From contig CAWJFC010000005.1 of NCBI GenBank assembly GCA_963841945.1, positions 248,001-312,000 on the forward strand: a DNA stretch of 64,000 nt. The letters are read 5' to 3'. This document shows, in pieces, positions 1 through 8,129 of the stretch (the stretch's first letter is position 1; every line of letters begins with the position of its first letter). Position numbers and translations under genes: made by a program. The DNA is from Acidiflorens sp963841945 (GTDB lineage Bacteria; Acidobacteriota; Terriglobia; Terriglobales; Acidobacteriaceae). Below the pieces are notes generated by a model, which worked only from the letters and a program-made list of their open reading frames with translations, was not told the origin of the DNA and did not search any database.

Positions 1-1
1 C

Positions 2-580
2 GTGCTGCTGCGGCGCTTCAGCGAGACCCGCCGGCCACATCCACTCGGCACCGGCGCACCGGTGCGCGCCTCGCTGACGGCCGAGCGCCGGCATCTCCGA
101 GCCATCCGCGTGCTGGCCGACCTCGTGATCGATACCTCCAAATTCAATGTGCACGAGTTGCGCGCGCACCTGATCGACCGTTTCCAGCACTCTTCAAACA
201 CCCAGCAGAAGATGCTTGTTTCCTGCGTGAGCTTCGGCTTCAAGCATGGTGTGCCCGACGATGCCGACCTGATGTTCGATGTCCGCTTCCTGCCGAATCC
301 GCATTTCGTGCCTGAGTTTCGTCCGCTCACGGGACGGCATCCGCGCGTCGCCAAATACATTCGCTCCTTTCCGCAGACCGAGGAGTTCATCAGCCGCATC
401 TCCGAGTTGCTCGTCTACCTGCTGCCCCACTACATTCACGAGGGCAAGAGCTACCTGACCATCAGCTTTGGCTGCACCGGCGGGCAACACCGTTCGGTGA
501 TGATCGCCGAAGAAGTCGGCAAGCATCTGCGCAAGGCTGGATACAAAGTAAAGGTCGCGCACCGCGACAGCCCGCGGTAG
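2..580 (+). CDS. rapZ: RapZ, RNase adapter / nucleotide-binding protein, C-terminal part
   Basis: The gene enters from the left edge, so the N-terminal P-loop ATPase domain is missing and only about 192 C-terminal residues are seen. The fragment opens with the family segment RRFSETRRPHPL, has FGFKHGVPDDADL in the middle and ends with GCTGGQHRSV, all typical of the RapZ/YvcJ family. In Enterobacteria RapZ binds small RNAs and guides RNase E in amino-sugar regulation. In other phyla the role is less clear, so the exact function here is inferred. The stop is at 578-580. An ABC exporter gene follows on the same strand about 110 bases later. No true start lies in the window. Confidence 0.93.
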   Translation: MLLRRFSETRRPHPLGTGAPVRASLTAERRHLRAIRVLADLVIDTSKFNVHELRAHLIDRFQHSSNTQQKMLVSCVSFGFKHGVPDDADLMFDVRFLPNPHFVPEFRPLTGRHPRVAKYIRSFPQTEEFISRISELLVYLLPHYIHEGKSYLTISFGCTGGQHRSVMIAEEVGKHLRKAGYKVKVAHRDSPR

Positions 581-693
581 TTTCGAATCGGCGACCGCCA
601 TTCGCCGCTCGCGCCATCTTGTCCGCATTGCCGGAGCAGGTCCAACCGCAACCCACAGTCCCTGCAAACGCTGTAAAATTGAGCCTCACACGC

Positions 694-2583
694 ATGGGAA
701 CGACCACACTGGCGGGCGCGCAAACTTCGGGGGCAGCAGCCAAGCCGCGTCAGTTGCGCCGCGTGCTGCGCTATCTACTTCCCTATTTGCTGCCGTTCTT
801 TGTTTCCGTTCTTTTGATGGCATTCGTCGGACTGCTCGAGGCATTTCGCCTTTTGCTCATCGGCCCGATCTTCGATAGCGTGCTCAATCCGTTGTCCCAG
901 GGCAAGAGTCTCCAACTGTTCAGAATTCCCGGCACCGACCGCATTTTCGAGTTGCAGCAGATCATACCCTCGCATTTTCAGAATCCATGGACCGCCGTGG
1001 CCTTCGCATTGGTGGCCGCTACCGTGCTCAAGGGGATCTTCGATTACACCGGGACCTACCTGGTGAATTATGCCGGCTACGGCATGATTACGGATCTCCG
1101 CGATGATCTCTACAATGCGTTCCTACGGCGCTCGGCGGCATTTTTCTCGAAGCACACCACGGGCACGCTCCTTTCAACCATCATCAATGACATCGAGCGC
1201 GTGCAATTTGCGATGTCGACCGTGCTGGCGGAATTCCTGCAGCAGTTCTTTACGCTGATCTTCACCGTAGCAGTGGTCGTTCTGCTCGGCGGATGGCTGG
1301 CGCTGGTTTTGCTCGGCTTCGTTCCGATCATTGTTTATTCCTCCCTGAAAACCGGCCGGCGGGTGCGAACGACGACTCGCAGCGGGCAGGACAAGCTGGC
1401 GGAAATTCAGAACATTCTTCATGAGACCATTACCGGCAATCGCATCGTAAAAGCATTCAGCATGGAGCACTGGGAGATGCAGCGCTTTCGCGCCGCGGCG
1501 CGGCGGCTGTTTCGCGCCAATCTCAGGCTCGTGGCGGCCTTTGCCATCAGTTCTCCTTTGATGGATATTCTGGGCTCGGTGGCGATCGCCCTTCTTCTGC
1601 TGCTCGGGCGCAACCAGATCAATCATCATATTTTCAAAGAAGGCACTTTCCTTGCCTTCATCATCGCCGTCTTCAAACTCTACGAACCGGTCCGGAAGTT
1701 CGCGCAGTTCAACAACAATTTTCAGCAAGCCGTGGGCGCTTCGTCCGAGATCTTCCGCTTTATGGATATGGAGGATGAGGTGCGCGAAAAGCCGGGCGCG
1801 AAACGTTTCGGAAAGTTTTCGCGCAGCATCCGATTCGACCAGGTCGCGTTCTCCTACAGCAGTGACGAAGATTCGCGCGACGTGCTGCATGGCATCAACC
1901 TCGAGGTGCACGCTGGCGAGGTTCTGGCGGTCGTCGGATCGAGCGGCGCGGGAAAGAGCACGCTGGTTCACCTGATTCCGCGCTTTTTTGACGTCAGCGG
2001 CGGACGGATCCTGATCGACGACGTCGACGTGCGCGACGTCACGCTCGCTTCACTGCGATCCCAGATCGGCATCGTCACCCAGGAGACGGTCCTCTTCAAT
2101 GACACGCTGCGCAACAACATCGCCTATGGCCAACCGCATGTTTCGTCAAAACAAGTGGAGGATGCCGCCCGCGCAGCCCATGCCCATGAATTTATCTCCT
2201 CGCTTCCCGAAGGCTACGATACGATGATCGGCGAGCGCGGTGTGCGGCTTTCCGGAGGCGAACGCCAGCGCATTGCGATCGCGCGCGCCATTTTGAAGAA
2301 TGCCCCGATCCTGATTCTCGACGAGGCCACATCGGCACTCGACAGTGAATCGGAGGCGCTGGTGCAGGCGGCACTGCAAAATCTGATGAGTGGGCGTACT
2401 GTGTTTGTGATCGCGCACCGCCTATCGACCGTGCGCCGCGCCGACCGCATCGTAGTGATTGAAGGTGGCACGCTTAGCGAAAGCGGCACGCACGAAGAGT
2501 TGATTCAGAAAGCCGGTACCTACCGGCGATTGTATGAACTGCAGTTTGCCGAGGTAGATGTGCCGAAGGTAGTGAACACGTAG
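694..2583 (+). CDS. ABC exporter, fused membrane and ATPase domains (MsbA-like)
   Basis: A half-transporter of about 629 residues from the ATG at 694; an in-frame TTG at 619 is possible but less likely. The N-terminal half holds hydrophobic helices of an ABC exporter membrane domain (first one YLLPYLLPFFVSVLLMAFVG). The C-terminal half is a complete ATPase: Walker A GSSGAGKST near residue 415, signature LSGGERQR near 519, Walker B ILILDEAT near 540 and the H-loop IAHRLST near 573. By family it should act as a homodimer exporting a lipid or other hydrophobic substrate, as in lipid A flipping by MsbA. The substrate cannot be read from sequence. It is followed by a heptamer-repeat spacer and yicC. 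Confidence 0.9.
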   Translation: MGTTTLAGAQTSGAAAKPRQLRRVLRYLLPYLLPFFVSVLLMAFVGLLEAFRLLLIGPIFDSVLNPLSQGKSLQLFRIPGTDRIFELQQIIPSHFQNPWTAVAFALVAATVLKGIFDYTGTYLVNYAGYGMITDLRDDLYNAFLRRSAAFFSKHTTGTLLSTIINDIERVQFAMSTVLAEFLQQFFTLIFTVAVVVLLGGWLALVLLGFVPIIVYSSLKTGRRVRTTTRSGQDKLAEIQNILHETITGNRIVKAFSMEHWEMQRFRAAARRLFRANLRLVAAFAISSPLMDILGSVAIALLLLLGRNQINHHIFKEGTFLAFIIAVFKLYEPVRKFAQFNNNFQQAVGASSEIFRFMDMEDEVREKPGAKRFGKFSRSIRFDQVAFSYSSDEDSRDVLHGINLEVHAGEVLAVVGSSGAGKSTLVHLIPRFFDVSGGRILIDDVDVRDVTLASLRSQIGIVTQETVLFNDTLRNNIAYGQPHVSSKQVEDAARAAHAHEFISSLPEGYDTMIGERGVRLSGGERQRIAIARAILKNAPILILDEATSALDSESEALVQAALQNLMSGRTVFVIAHRLSTVRRADRIVVIEGGTLSESGTHEELIQKAGTYRRLYELQFAEVDVPKVVNT

Positions 2584-2615
2584 GAAAGATCCCGATGGTG
2601 CGATCTGGATACGAT

Positions 2616-2649
2616 ACTGGGAACTGACAGCTGAGAACTGGGAACTGCC
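2616..2649. repeat. Heptamer tandem repeat (AACTGGG type)
   Basis: The spacer between the ABC exporter and yicC reads as consecutive 7-base units: actggga, actgaca, gctgaga, actggga, actgcc. It belongs to the dispersed heptamer family described in the findings. Confidence 0.8.
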
Positions 2650-2653
2650 TTTT

Positions 2654-3541
2654 ATGCCACTTCGCTCCATGACGGGATACGCGCAGGTCCGAGGCCAGGC
2701 CGGTCCGCGCCTCGCCTTCGCGCTTTCACTCAAATCGGTCAATCACCGATTTCTCGATCTGCATTTCCGCCTGCCTTCCGATACCGACGCGCTCGAAATG
2801 AAACTGCGCCGTTTGCTCAAAGAGAAAATGGTTCGCGGCCATGTCGAGGTCACGCTCACGCTCGATTACGCCAGCAGCAGCGGCTTGGCACTCAACCGCC
2901 AGCTCATTTCCGGCTACGTGCAGGCCTTCCGCTCCGCGGCCCAGGAATTCGGTATTAGCGGCGAGCCCGATCTCAACGTCGTGCTTCGCATGCCCGGCGC
3001 CATGGAATCCGCCAGCGAGCGCTCGGGTGACGAACTTGAGAATGCGGTGATGGCTTGCGTTGAAGAAGCGCTGGCGCGTCTGAATCAGATGCGCGAAGAA
3101 GAGGGTCGCGGGATTGAACGCGAACTCCGGGAGCGCATGAAGCATTTACGTGAGGCGGCCGGCGGAATCGAGGTTCATCGCGGCGCGCTTCTCAAAACAT
3201 ACGCGGATCGCCTGCAATCGCGCATGCGCGAAATGTTCGGAGCCCAAATCGATAAAGATCGCATCTTGCAGGAAGCGGCCGTTCTGGTCGATCGCAGCGA
3301 CATCCAGGAAGAACTGGTGCGGCTCAATACGCACATCGAGCATTTCGTCGCTTTGCTCGGCGGCGACGGCGAAGTCGGCAAGAAAATGGATTTTCTTCTT
3401 CAGGAGATGAATCGCGAAGCGAATACGCTGCTTTCGAAGACGTCGGGGCTGGCGGGTGAAGCGCTGAAGATCACGGAAGCGGGGTTGCTGATGAAATCGG
3501 AGATTGAAAAATCGCGGGAACAGGTGCAGAACCTCGAATGA
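2654..3541 (+). CDS. yicC: YicC/YloC family endoribonuclease-like protein
   Basis: A 295-residue protein matching the YicC family in length and in both halves: an N-terminal domain beginning MTGYAQVRGQAGPRLAFAL with SVNHRFLDLHFRLP, and a C-terminal DUF1732 region with the conserved stretch MDFLLQEMNREANTLLSKT. Family members are endoribonucleases acting on RNA in the cytoplasm, known from E. coli and Bacillus. The catalytic detail here is inferred from family. The TGA stop overlaps the ATG of gmk (ATGA at 3538), which indicates translational coupling. The yicC-gmk-rpoZ order is a classic conserved cluster. Confidence 0.92.
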   Translation: MPLRSMTGYAQVRGQAGPRLAFALSLKSVNHRFLDLHFRLPSDTDALEMKLRRLLKEKMVRGHVEVTLTLDYASSSGLALNRQLISGYVQAFRSAAQEFGISGEPDLNVVLRMPGAMESASERSGDELENAVMACVEEALARLNQMREEEGRGIERELRERMKHLREAAGGIEVHRGALLKTYADRLQSRMREMFGAQIDKDRILQEAAVLVDRSDIQEELVRLNTHIEHFVALLGGDGEVGKKMDFLLQEMNREANTLLSKTSGLAGEALKITEAGLLMKSEIEKSREQVQNLE

Positions 3542-4224
3542 GCATCGTCTTCATCGTCTCGGCGCCTTCTGGATCGGGCAAATCCACGCTCGTCAATGAG
3601 CTCTTCAAGATGGTGCGCGGACTCGATTTCTCCGTCTCTTACACCACCCGCCCTCCGCGCGGCAGCGAGAAAAATGGCAAGGAATATTTTTTCGTCTCGA
3701 AAGAAAGATTCGAGTCGATGATCGAGGCCGGCGAATTTCTGGAGCATGCCTGTGTGTTCGGCTATTACTACGGCACCGCCCGGCGCTTTTTGCGCGAGAG
3801 CGAGCAGCGCGGCGCCGACCTCCTGCTCGATATTGACGTCCAGGGCGCGGCGCAAGTGAAAGAGAATCTGCCGGAGGCGGCCAGCATCTTTATCCTTCCG
3901 CCGGACCGGGAGAAACTGGAGTGGCGCCTGCGTTCGCGCGGCCTCGATCCCGAACATGTGATTCGCCGGCGCCTGGACACGGCGCGGCGGGAGATTGAGA
4001 ATTATTCAAAATACGACTACATTCTTGTGAACAACCTGCTCGAGGAATCCGCCGACGAATTGAAAGCGATCGTACTCGCTGAGCGGATCAAGAGAAGCGG
4101 GAAGGAGCCAACACCTCAAGAGAGACAATTGCTCGCGACCGCGCAGGCATGTCGATTGGACCAGGCGCGCGAGCGAGTGCAACCGATTCTGGCCTCTTTT
4201 GGAGCAGTACCCACTGGTAACTAG
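3538..4224 (+). CDS. gmk: Guanylate kinase
   Basis: Guanylate kinase phosphorylates GMP to GDP with ATP in purine nucleotide metabolism. The P-loop SAPSGSGKST occupies residues 8-17, followed by the GMP-binding segment YTTRPPRGSEKNGKEYFFV and the EFLEHACVFGYYYGT region. LLDIDVQGAAQVK and the lid RLRSRG follow. The 228-residue length slightly exceeds the usual ~205 because of a C-terminal tail after the kinase core. The ATG overlaps the yicC stop. rpoZ follows after a short spacer, as in many bacteria. Confidence 0.96.
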   Translation: MSIVFIVSAPSGSGKSTLVNELFKMVRGLDFSVSYTTRPPRGSEKNGKEYFFVSKERFESMIEAGEFLEHACVFGYYYGTARRFLRESEQRGADLLLDIDVQGAAQVKENLPEAASIFILPPDREKLEWRLRSRGLDPEHVIRRRLDTARREIENYSKYDYILVNNLLEESADELKAIVLAERIKRSGKEPTPQERQLLATAQACRLDQARERVQPILASFGAVPTGN

Positions 4225-4269
4225 GACCCCGGTTTTGTGTCAAGGTAAGATGTGCTTAGGGGAGAGTTT

Positions 4270-4503
4270 ATGAAGCTGATCGAAGGATTTGACAGCAACT
4301 ACCGCTACATCCTTGTAGCAGCGCGGCGGGCGCGGCAATTGCAGGGCGGCGCTCCACCCGTGATCGAAACCATTTCCCGCAAACCGTGCCGCATCGCCCA
4401 GGACGAAATCAAGGCCGGCAAAGTGAAATGGGTTGTGCCCGAACTGCCGAAGCTGGCCAGCGAAACGGCGGTTGAGGCCAAGGCTTTCGCTGAAGACGCG
4501 TAG
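4270..4503 (+). CDS. rpoZ: RNA polymerase omega subunit
   Basis: A 77-residue omega subunit, which helps assemble the RNA polymerase beta-prime subunit. It starts at the ATG MKLIEGFDSNYRY, preceded by GGGGAG about 8 bases upstream. The omega signature FDSNYRYILVAARRARQLQ is clear, followed by IAQDEIKAGKVKW. Its place directly after gmk supports the call. An upstream in-frame start at 4252 would add six residues and is less likely. Confidence 0.92.
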   Translation: MKLIEGFDSNYRYILVAARRARQLQGGAPPVIETISRKPCRIAQDEIKAGKVKWVVPELPKLASETAVEAKAFAEDA

Positions 4504-4523
4504 CGCCTCGCGGCATCGGTCGA

Positions 4524-4587
4524 TTTGCAGCATCGGAACATTTGCAGCATCGCTATATTTTGCTGCATCGATGTTTTTGCAGCATCG
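4524..4587. repeat. Four-copy tandem repeat, 17-18 base period, before coaBC
   Basis: Four near-identical copies of tttgcagcatcg begin at 4524, 4541, 4559 (one mismatch, tgc for agc) and 4576, giving steps of 17, 18 and 17 bases. They fill the spacer between rpoZ and the ATG of coaBC at 4597. Confidence 0.9.
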
Positions 4588-4596
4588 AAATTAGAG

Positions 4597-5812
4597 ATGA
4601 AAATTGCCCTCGGCGTCTCCGGAGGAATTGCCGCCTACAAGTCGGCGGAGATTGTCCGCCTGCTGCAGGACCGCGGCCTCTGCGTGCAGGTAGTAATCAC
4701 GCGCGCGGCCCAGGAGTTTATTCGGCCGCTCACGTTTGCGGCGCTCTCGGGCGAAAAAGTCATCACCGACCTCTTCGGCTCCGACGAGTCGCAAGCCAAC
4801 GTCGAATCGGCCATCGAACACATCGCCATTGCCCAGTCGATTGACGCCTTGCTGGTTGCGCCCGCAACCGCCGACGTAATCGCCAAATTCGCGCAGGGTA
4901 TCGCCAACGATTTCCTCTCCACTCTTTATCTCGCCACCACCGCTCCCGTCGTGGTTGCTCCAGCGATGAACGTCAATATGTGGAACCATCCCGCTACCCA
5001 GGCGAATCTCGAAATCCTGCGCAAGCGCGGAGTGCGCATCGTCGAGCCGGGCAGCGGGTACTTGGCATGCGGCATGACGGGCGCGGGACGGCTCGCCGAG
5101 AACGAGACGATTATCGCGTCGGTACTGGAAGCGCTGGGCGCGGCGCAGGACTTGGCGGGAGAAACTATTCTCGTCACCGCCGGGCCGACGCGCGAAAAGA
5201 TCGATCCGGTTCGCTACCTGACCAATCGTTCCAGCGGACGTATGGGATATGCGATCGCGGAAGCCGCTTTGCGCCGCGGAGCCCGCGTTCTGCTCGTGAG
5301 CGGGCCGACTTCGATCGTTCCGCCCGGGGCGAGCAGAACTTACCCGGCTGGAAACTGCCGCCGAGATGCTCTCGGCAGTCTTGAAGTTGCTGCCCGAAAG
5401 CACAGTGGTGATCAAGACCGCGGCCGTAGCCGACTTTCGCCCGAAGATTGCGGCGGGAGAAAAGATCAAGCGCAAGGGTGCGATCGCGCTCGAACTGGAG
5501 CCGACGGCTGACATTCTTGCCGACTTGGCGCGCCATAAGAAACCTTCCCAGATCGTGATTGGCTTTGCCGCCGAAACCGATAACGTTCTCGAGAACGCCC
5601 GCAAGAAGCTGGCCGCGAAGTCGCTCGACGCGATTGTCGCGAACGACGTGTCGCGTGAGGGCGTCGGGTTTGATTCCGACCGCAACGCCGTAACCATCAT
5701 TTCGCATGATGAAGTTGTCGAAGTTCCCGAGACCTCGAAGTGGGAGGTCGCGCAGCGCGTGCTCGACCAGGTGGTGCAGCTCCGCAAGCGCAGCGCCGTT
5801 CCTCACCGCTGA
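4597..5812 (+). CDS. coaBC: CoaBC, phosphopantothenoylcysteine decarboxylase/synthetase, frameshifted in this sequence
   Basis: A bifunctional coenzyme A biosynthesis enzyme: CoaB joins 4-phosphopantothenate and cysteine, CoaC decarboxylates the product. The CoaC flavoprotein domain begins MKIALGVSGGIAAYKSAEIVRLL, with APAMNVNMW and YLACGMTGAGRLAE. CoaB starts near ETILVTAGPTREKIDPVRYLTN, with the NRSSGRMGYAIAEAA loop. The frame that starts at 4597 degenerates after about 5325. Homology continues in the +1 frame (LTRLETAAEML, TAAVADFRP, IVANDVSREGVGFDSD) to the stop at 5810-5812. One extra base between 5321 and 5336, next to a GGGG run, explains this. CoaBC is usually essential, so a sequence error is likelier than a real null allele. 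Confidence 0.9.
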
Positions 5813-5847
5813 ATCTTCCTTCTGCGGATTTGTTATCCTTGTCCGCG

Positions 5848-6759
5848 ATGCCTCTTACCCTGGATCCAGATCTTCGCCGCGCGCTTGCCGCGCGTATTCG
5901 CTTCTACCATGATCTGGGCATTTACGATTTCTATCGGCAGCCTGCAAGCGAGGCTGCCATCGCGGCAGTTGCCGCGCCTGTCGCGGATATTCAAACGGAA
6001 AATAATTTTGGAGACGAGATGAGTCCACGCAAGGCTGCGGCGGCGCGCGCGAAAGTGGTCGAGGAAAATGTTTTTGAGGTGGTCGAGACGAGGCCCGAGC
6101 ACTCGGCCGGCGATCCGGTGGCGGCGCTGAAGATCATTCGCGAGGACCTCGGCGACTGCAAACGCTGCCCGCTGCACAAGCAGGGGCGCAAGCAGATCGT
6201 TTTTGGCGTCGGCAATCCAACGGCGGAGCTGATGTTCGTCGGTGAAGGCCCGGGCGCTGACGAAGACGAGCAGGGCGAGCCGTTTGTGGGGCGAGCCGGT
6301 CAACTTCTCAATAACATGATCAAGGCAATGGGCATCACGCGCGAACAGGTTTACATCGCGAACATCGTGAAGTGCCGGCCACCCGGAAATCGCACGCCCG
6401 AGCGCGAAGAGTGCGAGACCTGTTCACCATTCTTGATGAGGCAGATTGCGGTCATCAAACCGAAAGTGGTCGTTGCGCTCGGCGCGACCGCGGCGAAGAC
6501 TCTGCTGGCGATGAATTCGTCGATGGCCCAGCTGCGCGGCCGTTTCTACGACTTCAAGCCTGCCGGGGTAAAAACTAACAATGCCAAAACTAACAATGCC
6601 AAGAGCAACGATCCCGACTGGAATGGCTGTCAATTGGCGGTCACCTACCATCCTGCATTTCTGCTGCGCGATCCGCGGCAGAAGGGCGAGGCCTGGAAAG
6701 ATTTGCAGATGGTAATGAAAGAGCTGGGACTGAAGCCGCCGGCGAAGGACGCGCAGTAA
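5848..6759 (+). CDS. Uracil-DNA glycosylase, family 4 (Fe-S type)
   Basis: Removes uracil from DNA for base-excision repair. Family-4 features from the ATG at 5848: GVGNPTAELMFVGEGPGADED, GEPFVGRAGQLLNNMI, NIVKCRPPGNRTPE and the C-terminal TYHPAFLLRDP. The cysteines in DCKRCPLHKQ, KCRPP and ECETC fit the 4Fe-4S ligands of this family. About 95 residues precede the catalytic domain, a long extension that includes a pre-domain region found in some relatives. Near the C-terminus a 15-base unit is duplicated exactly (6571-6585 and 6586-6600), encoding KTNNAKTNNAK, probably a surface loop. Starts between 5740 and 5848 would run back into coaBC and are unlikely. Confidence 0.9.
   Translation: MPLTLDPDLRRALAARIRFYHDLGIYDFYRQPASEAAIAAVAAPVADIQTENNFGDEMSPRKAAAARAKVVEENVFEVVETRPEHSAGDPVAALKIIREDLGDCKRCPLHKQGRKQIVFGVGNPTAELMFVGEGPGADEDEQGEPFVGRAGQLLNNMIKAMGITREQVYIANIVKCRPPGNRTPEREECETCSPFLMRQIAVIKPKVVVALGATAAKTLLAMNSSMAQLRGRFYDFKPAGVKTNNAKTNNAKSNDPDWNGCQLAVTYHPAFLLRDPRQKGEAWKDLQMVMKELGLKPPAKDAQ
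6571..6615. repeat. 15-base tandem duplication inside the glycosylase gene
   Basis: aaaactaacaatgcc occurs twice back to back (6571-6585, 6586-6600), followed by a diverged third copy (aagagcaacgatccc). The unit keeps the frame and encodes a low-complexity Lys/Thr/Asn loop. Confidence 0.85.
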
Positions 6760-6765
6760 GCAGCA

Positions 6766-7168
6766 ATGGCCGCCGAAGACATAAGTCCGATCAGCAAAGC
6801 GAGCGCCGAGCATTACACCTGGGGCAGCGGTTGCGACGGCTGGCATCTGGTAAAGAATTCCGAGCTGAGCGTAATTCAGGAATGCATGCCGCCAGGGACG
6901 GCGGAAGTGCGACACTGGCACCAACGGGCGCAGCAGTTTTTCTACATTCTGTCAGGCTAGGCGACGATGGAGATTGACGCGAAAGATAGTCGAGCTTGGC
7001 GCGGGCGAAGGCGTACACATTCCCGCGGGCGTCGCACATCAGATGAGGAATGACTCCGGCGACGAGGTTCACTTTCTGGTAATTTCTCAACCGCCGTCGC
7101 ACGGGGATCGGGTGGCGGGGGAGCTTCTGGCTAAGGTTGCTGGAGATGACGCGATTTCTGATAACTAG
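6766..7168 (+). pseudogene. Broken small cupin-domain protein
   Basis: The start MAAEDISPISKASAEHY, the first cupin motif VRHWHQRAQQFFYILSG and the second motif GAGEGVHIPAGVAHQMRND together make a normal single-domain cupin of about 130 residues. The reading is broken twice. An in-frame TAG at 6958-6960 stands where a Glu codon (GAG) would fit, and an extra base near 6992-6996 (gcgaaag then atagtc) shifts the frame to that ending at 7168. Cupins bind a metal through His/Glu residues, and several are visible here. Two independent lesions make true decay more plausible than for the other frameshifted genes. It starts six bases after the glycosylase stop. Confidence 0.75.
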
Positions 7169-7176
7169 CGTGCGGC

Positions 7177-7727
7177 TTACCAAAAGCCTCTCTGAGCGGG
7201 CGGCATGTTGCCAACGGCTTCGTTGTAGTCTGGGAGATATCCGACACATTCAATTTGAATGCCGTCCCACCGCGATTGACAGCTAAATTCACCGGGTTCC
7301 GGGGAGTCGCTCGGGTAGCGAATAAGCAGTGTCCGCTCATCCTTCCAAAAAACGTTTATGCGACGAGGGTCATTTCCGACTGTGAATACCGTGGTCTTGT
7401 GTCCTCGCTTGCCGAGCAGATGCGCGAAAAAGCCTTGCCGGTTGTACCAGAGATCTACAGAGCTGTGGAACGAGTCCACTGCACCACAATCCCCTCGGTA
7501 ACTTCGGCGACCAGTTTGCCATCTCTCGTTGAAACTGGAGGGAAGTCGTAGCGGCCACACGCCACCCTGCCGAACAGAAACAGTAGGAGGGTGAACGCTG
7601 ACCCGCACGCCAGGATGCCGGCCGTTGTCCTACTGACCAGTTTCCAATGCCAACGGCTGTCTCGAGGTAAGAACCAGAGCGCCGCCGCGGCGGCGATCAA
7701 CAAGACGCAAATTGCGAGAAGTACCAT
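7177..7727 (-). CDS. Membrane-anchored hypothetical protein, frameshifted
   Basis: From the ATG at 7727 the protein has two hydrophobic helices (VLLAICVLLIAAAAALWFL and AGILACGSAFTLLLFLFG), then CGRYDFPPVSTRDGKLVAEVTE. The coding sense continues in another frame: DCGAVDSFHSSVDLWYN, HKTTVFTVGNDPR, WKDERTLLIRYP, and IECVGYLPDYNEAVG before TAA at 7177-7179. A single missing or extra base in the CCCC run at 7491-7494 joins the two halves. The soluble domain after the helices is probably extracytoplasmic. I recognise the pattern as a conserved hypothetical family but cannot give a function. Confidence 0.65.
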
Positions 7728-7755
7728 TTCGTCCGCAGCTTACCACCTCGGAACG

Positions 7756-8073
7756 CTAGCGAGTGGCACGAACCGCCGCTCCCAGCGCCATCTTGCAAGG
7801 TTGAATCTTTTCGGCGATACCCGCACCCGCTGCGATTCTCAGGTCATAGTCGTTTTGCAGATTGAGCCAGAACTGGGCAGGTAAACCGAAGTATTTCCCC
7901 AGACGGATAGCGGTATCGGCGCTGATTGCCCTCTCTCCGCGCACGACTTCGTAGATTCCAGGAAAATCCAGAGCCTTTGCCAAAGCGTAGGCGCTCAAGC
8001 CCATGGGCTCCATGAACTCGGTCTTGAGAATCTCTCCCGCGTGAACCGCAAATACTTTCTTCGACTTTGCCAT
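7756..8073 (-). CDS. higA: HigA/VapI-type antitoxin, XRE helix-turn-helix, apparently without a toxin
   Basis: A 105-residue HTH protein of the HigA addiction-module family: HAGEILKTEFMEPMGLSAYALAKAL, then the recognition-helix region VVRGERAISADTAIRLGKYFGLPAQFWLNLQ, which is diagnostic. The ATG at 8073 is preferred. An upstream in-frame ATG at 8118 would add 15 residues (MKLYCISEYTESGAI) and lie very close to divergent priA. HigA normally neutralises the mRNase HigB encoded just upstream. Here that position holds the divergent priA start, so the antitoxin appears to be an orphan or a stand-alone regulator. Confidence 0.85.
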   Translation of the reverse strand: MAKSKKVFAVHAGEILKTEFMEPMGLSAYALAKALDFPGIYEVVRGERAISADTAIRLGKYFGLPAQFWLNLQNDYDLRIAAGAGIAEKIQPCKMALGAAVRATR

Positions 8074-8129
8074 GATGGCTCCGCTCTCAGTGTATTCGGA
8101 AATACAATAGAGTTTCATTAGCCCTACAG

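Noticed and set aside
1174..1971. Long antisense frame over the ABC exporter gene
   Set aside because: It mirrors a strong ABC ATPase gene; high GC leaves complementary frames open. The same applies to frames opposite coaBC, priA, ffh, trmD and alaS.
8074..8129. Remnant of HigB in the higA leader
   Set aside because: The MKLYCISEYTESGAI extension is too short and shows no RelE-like features.
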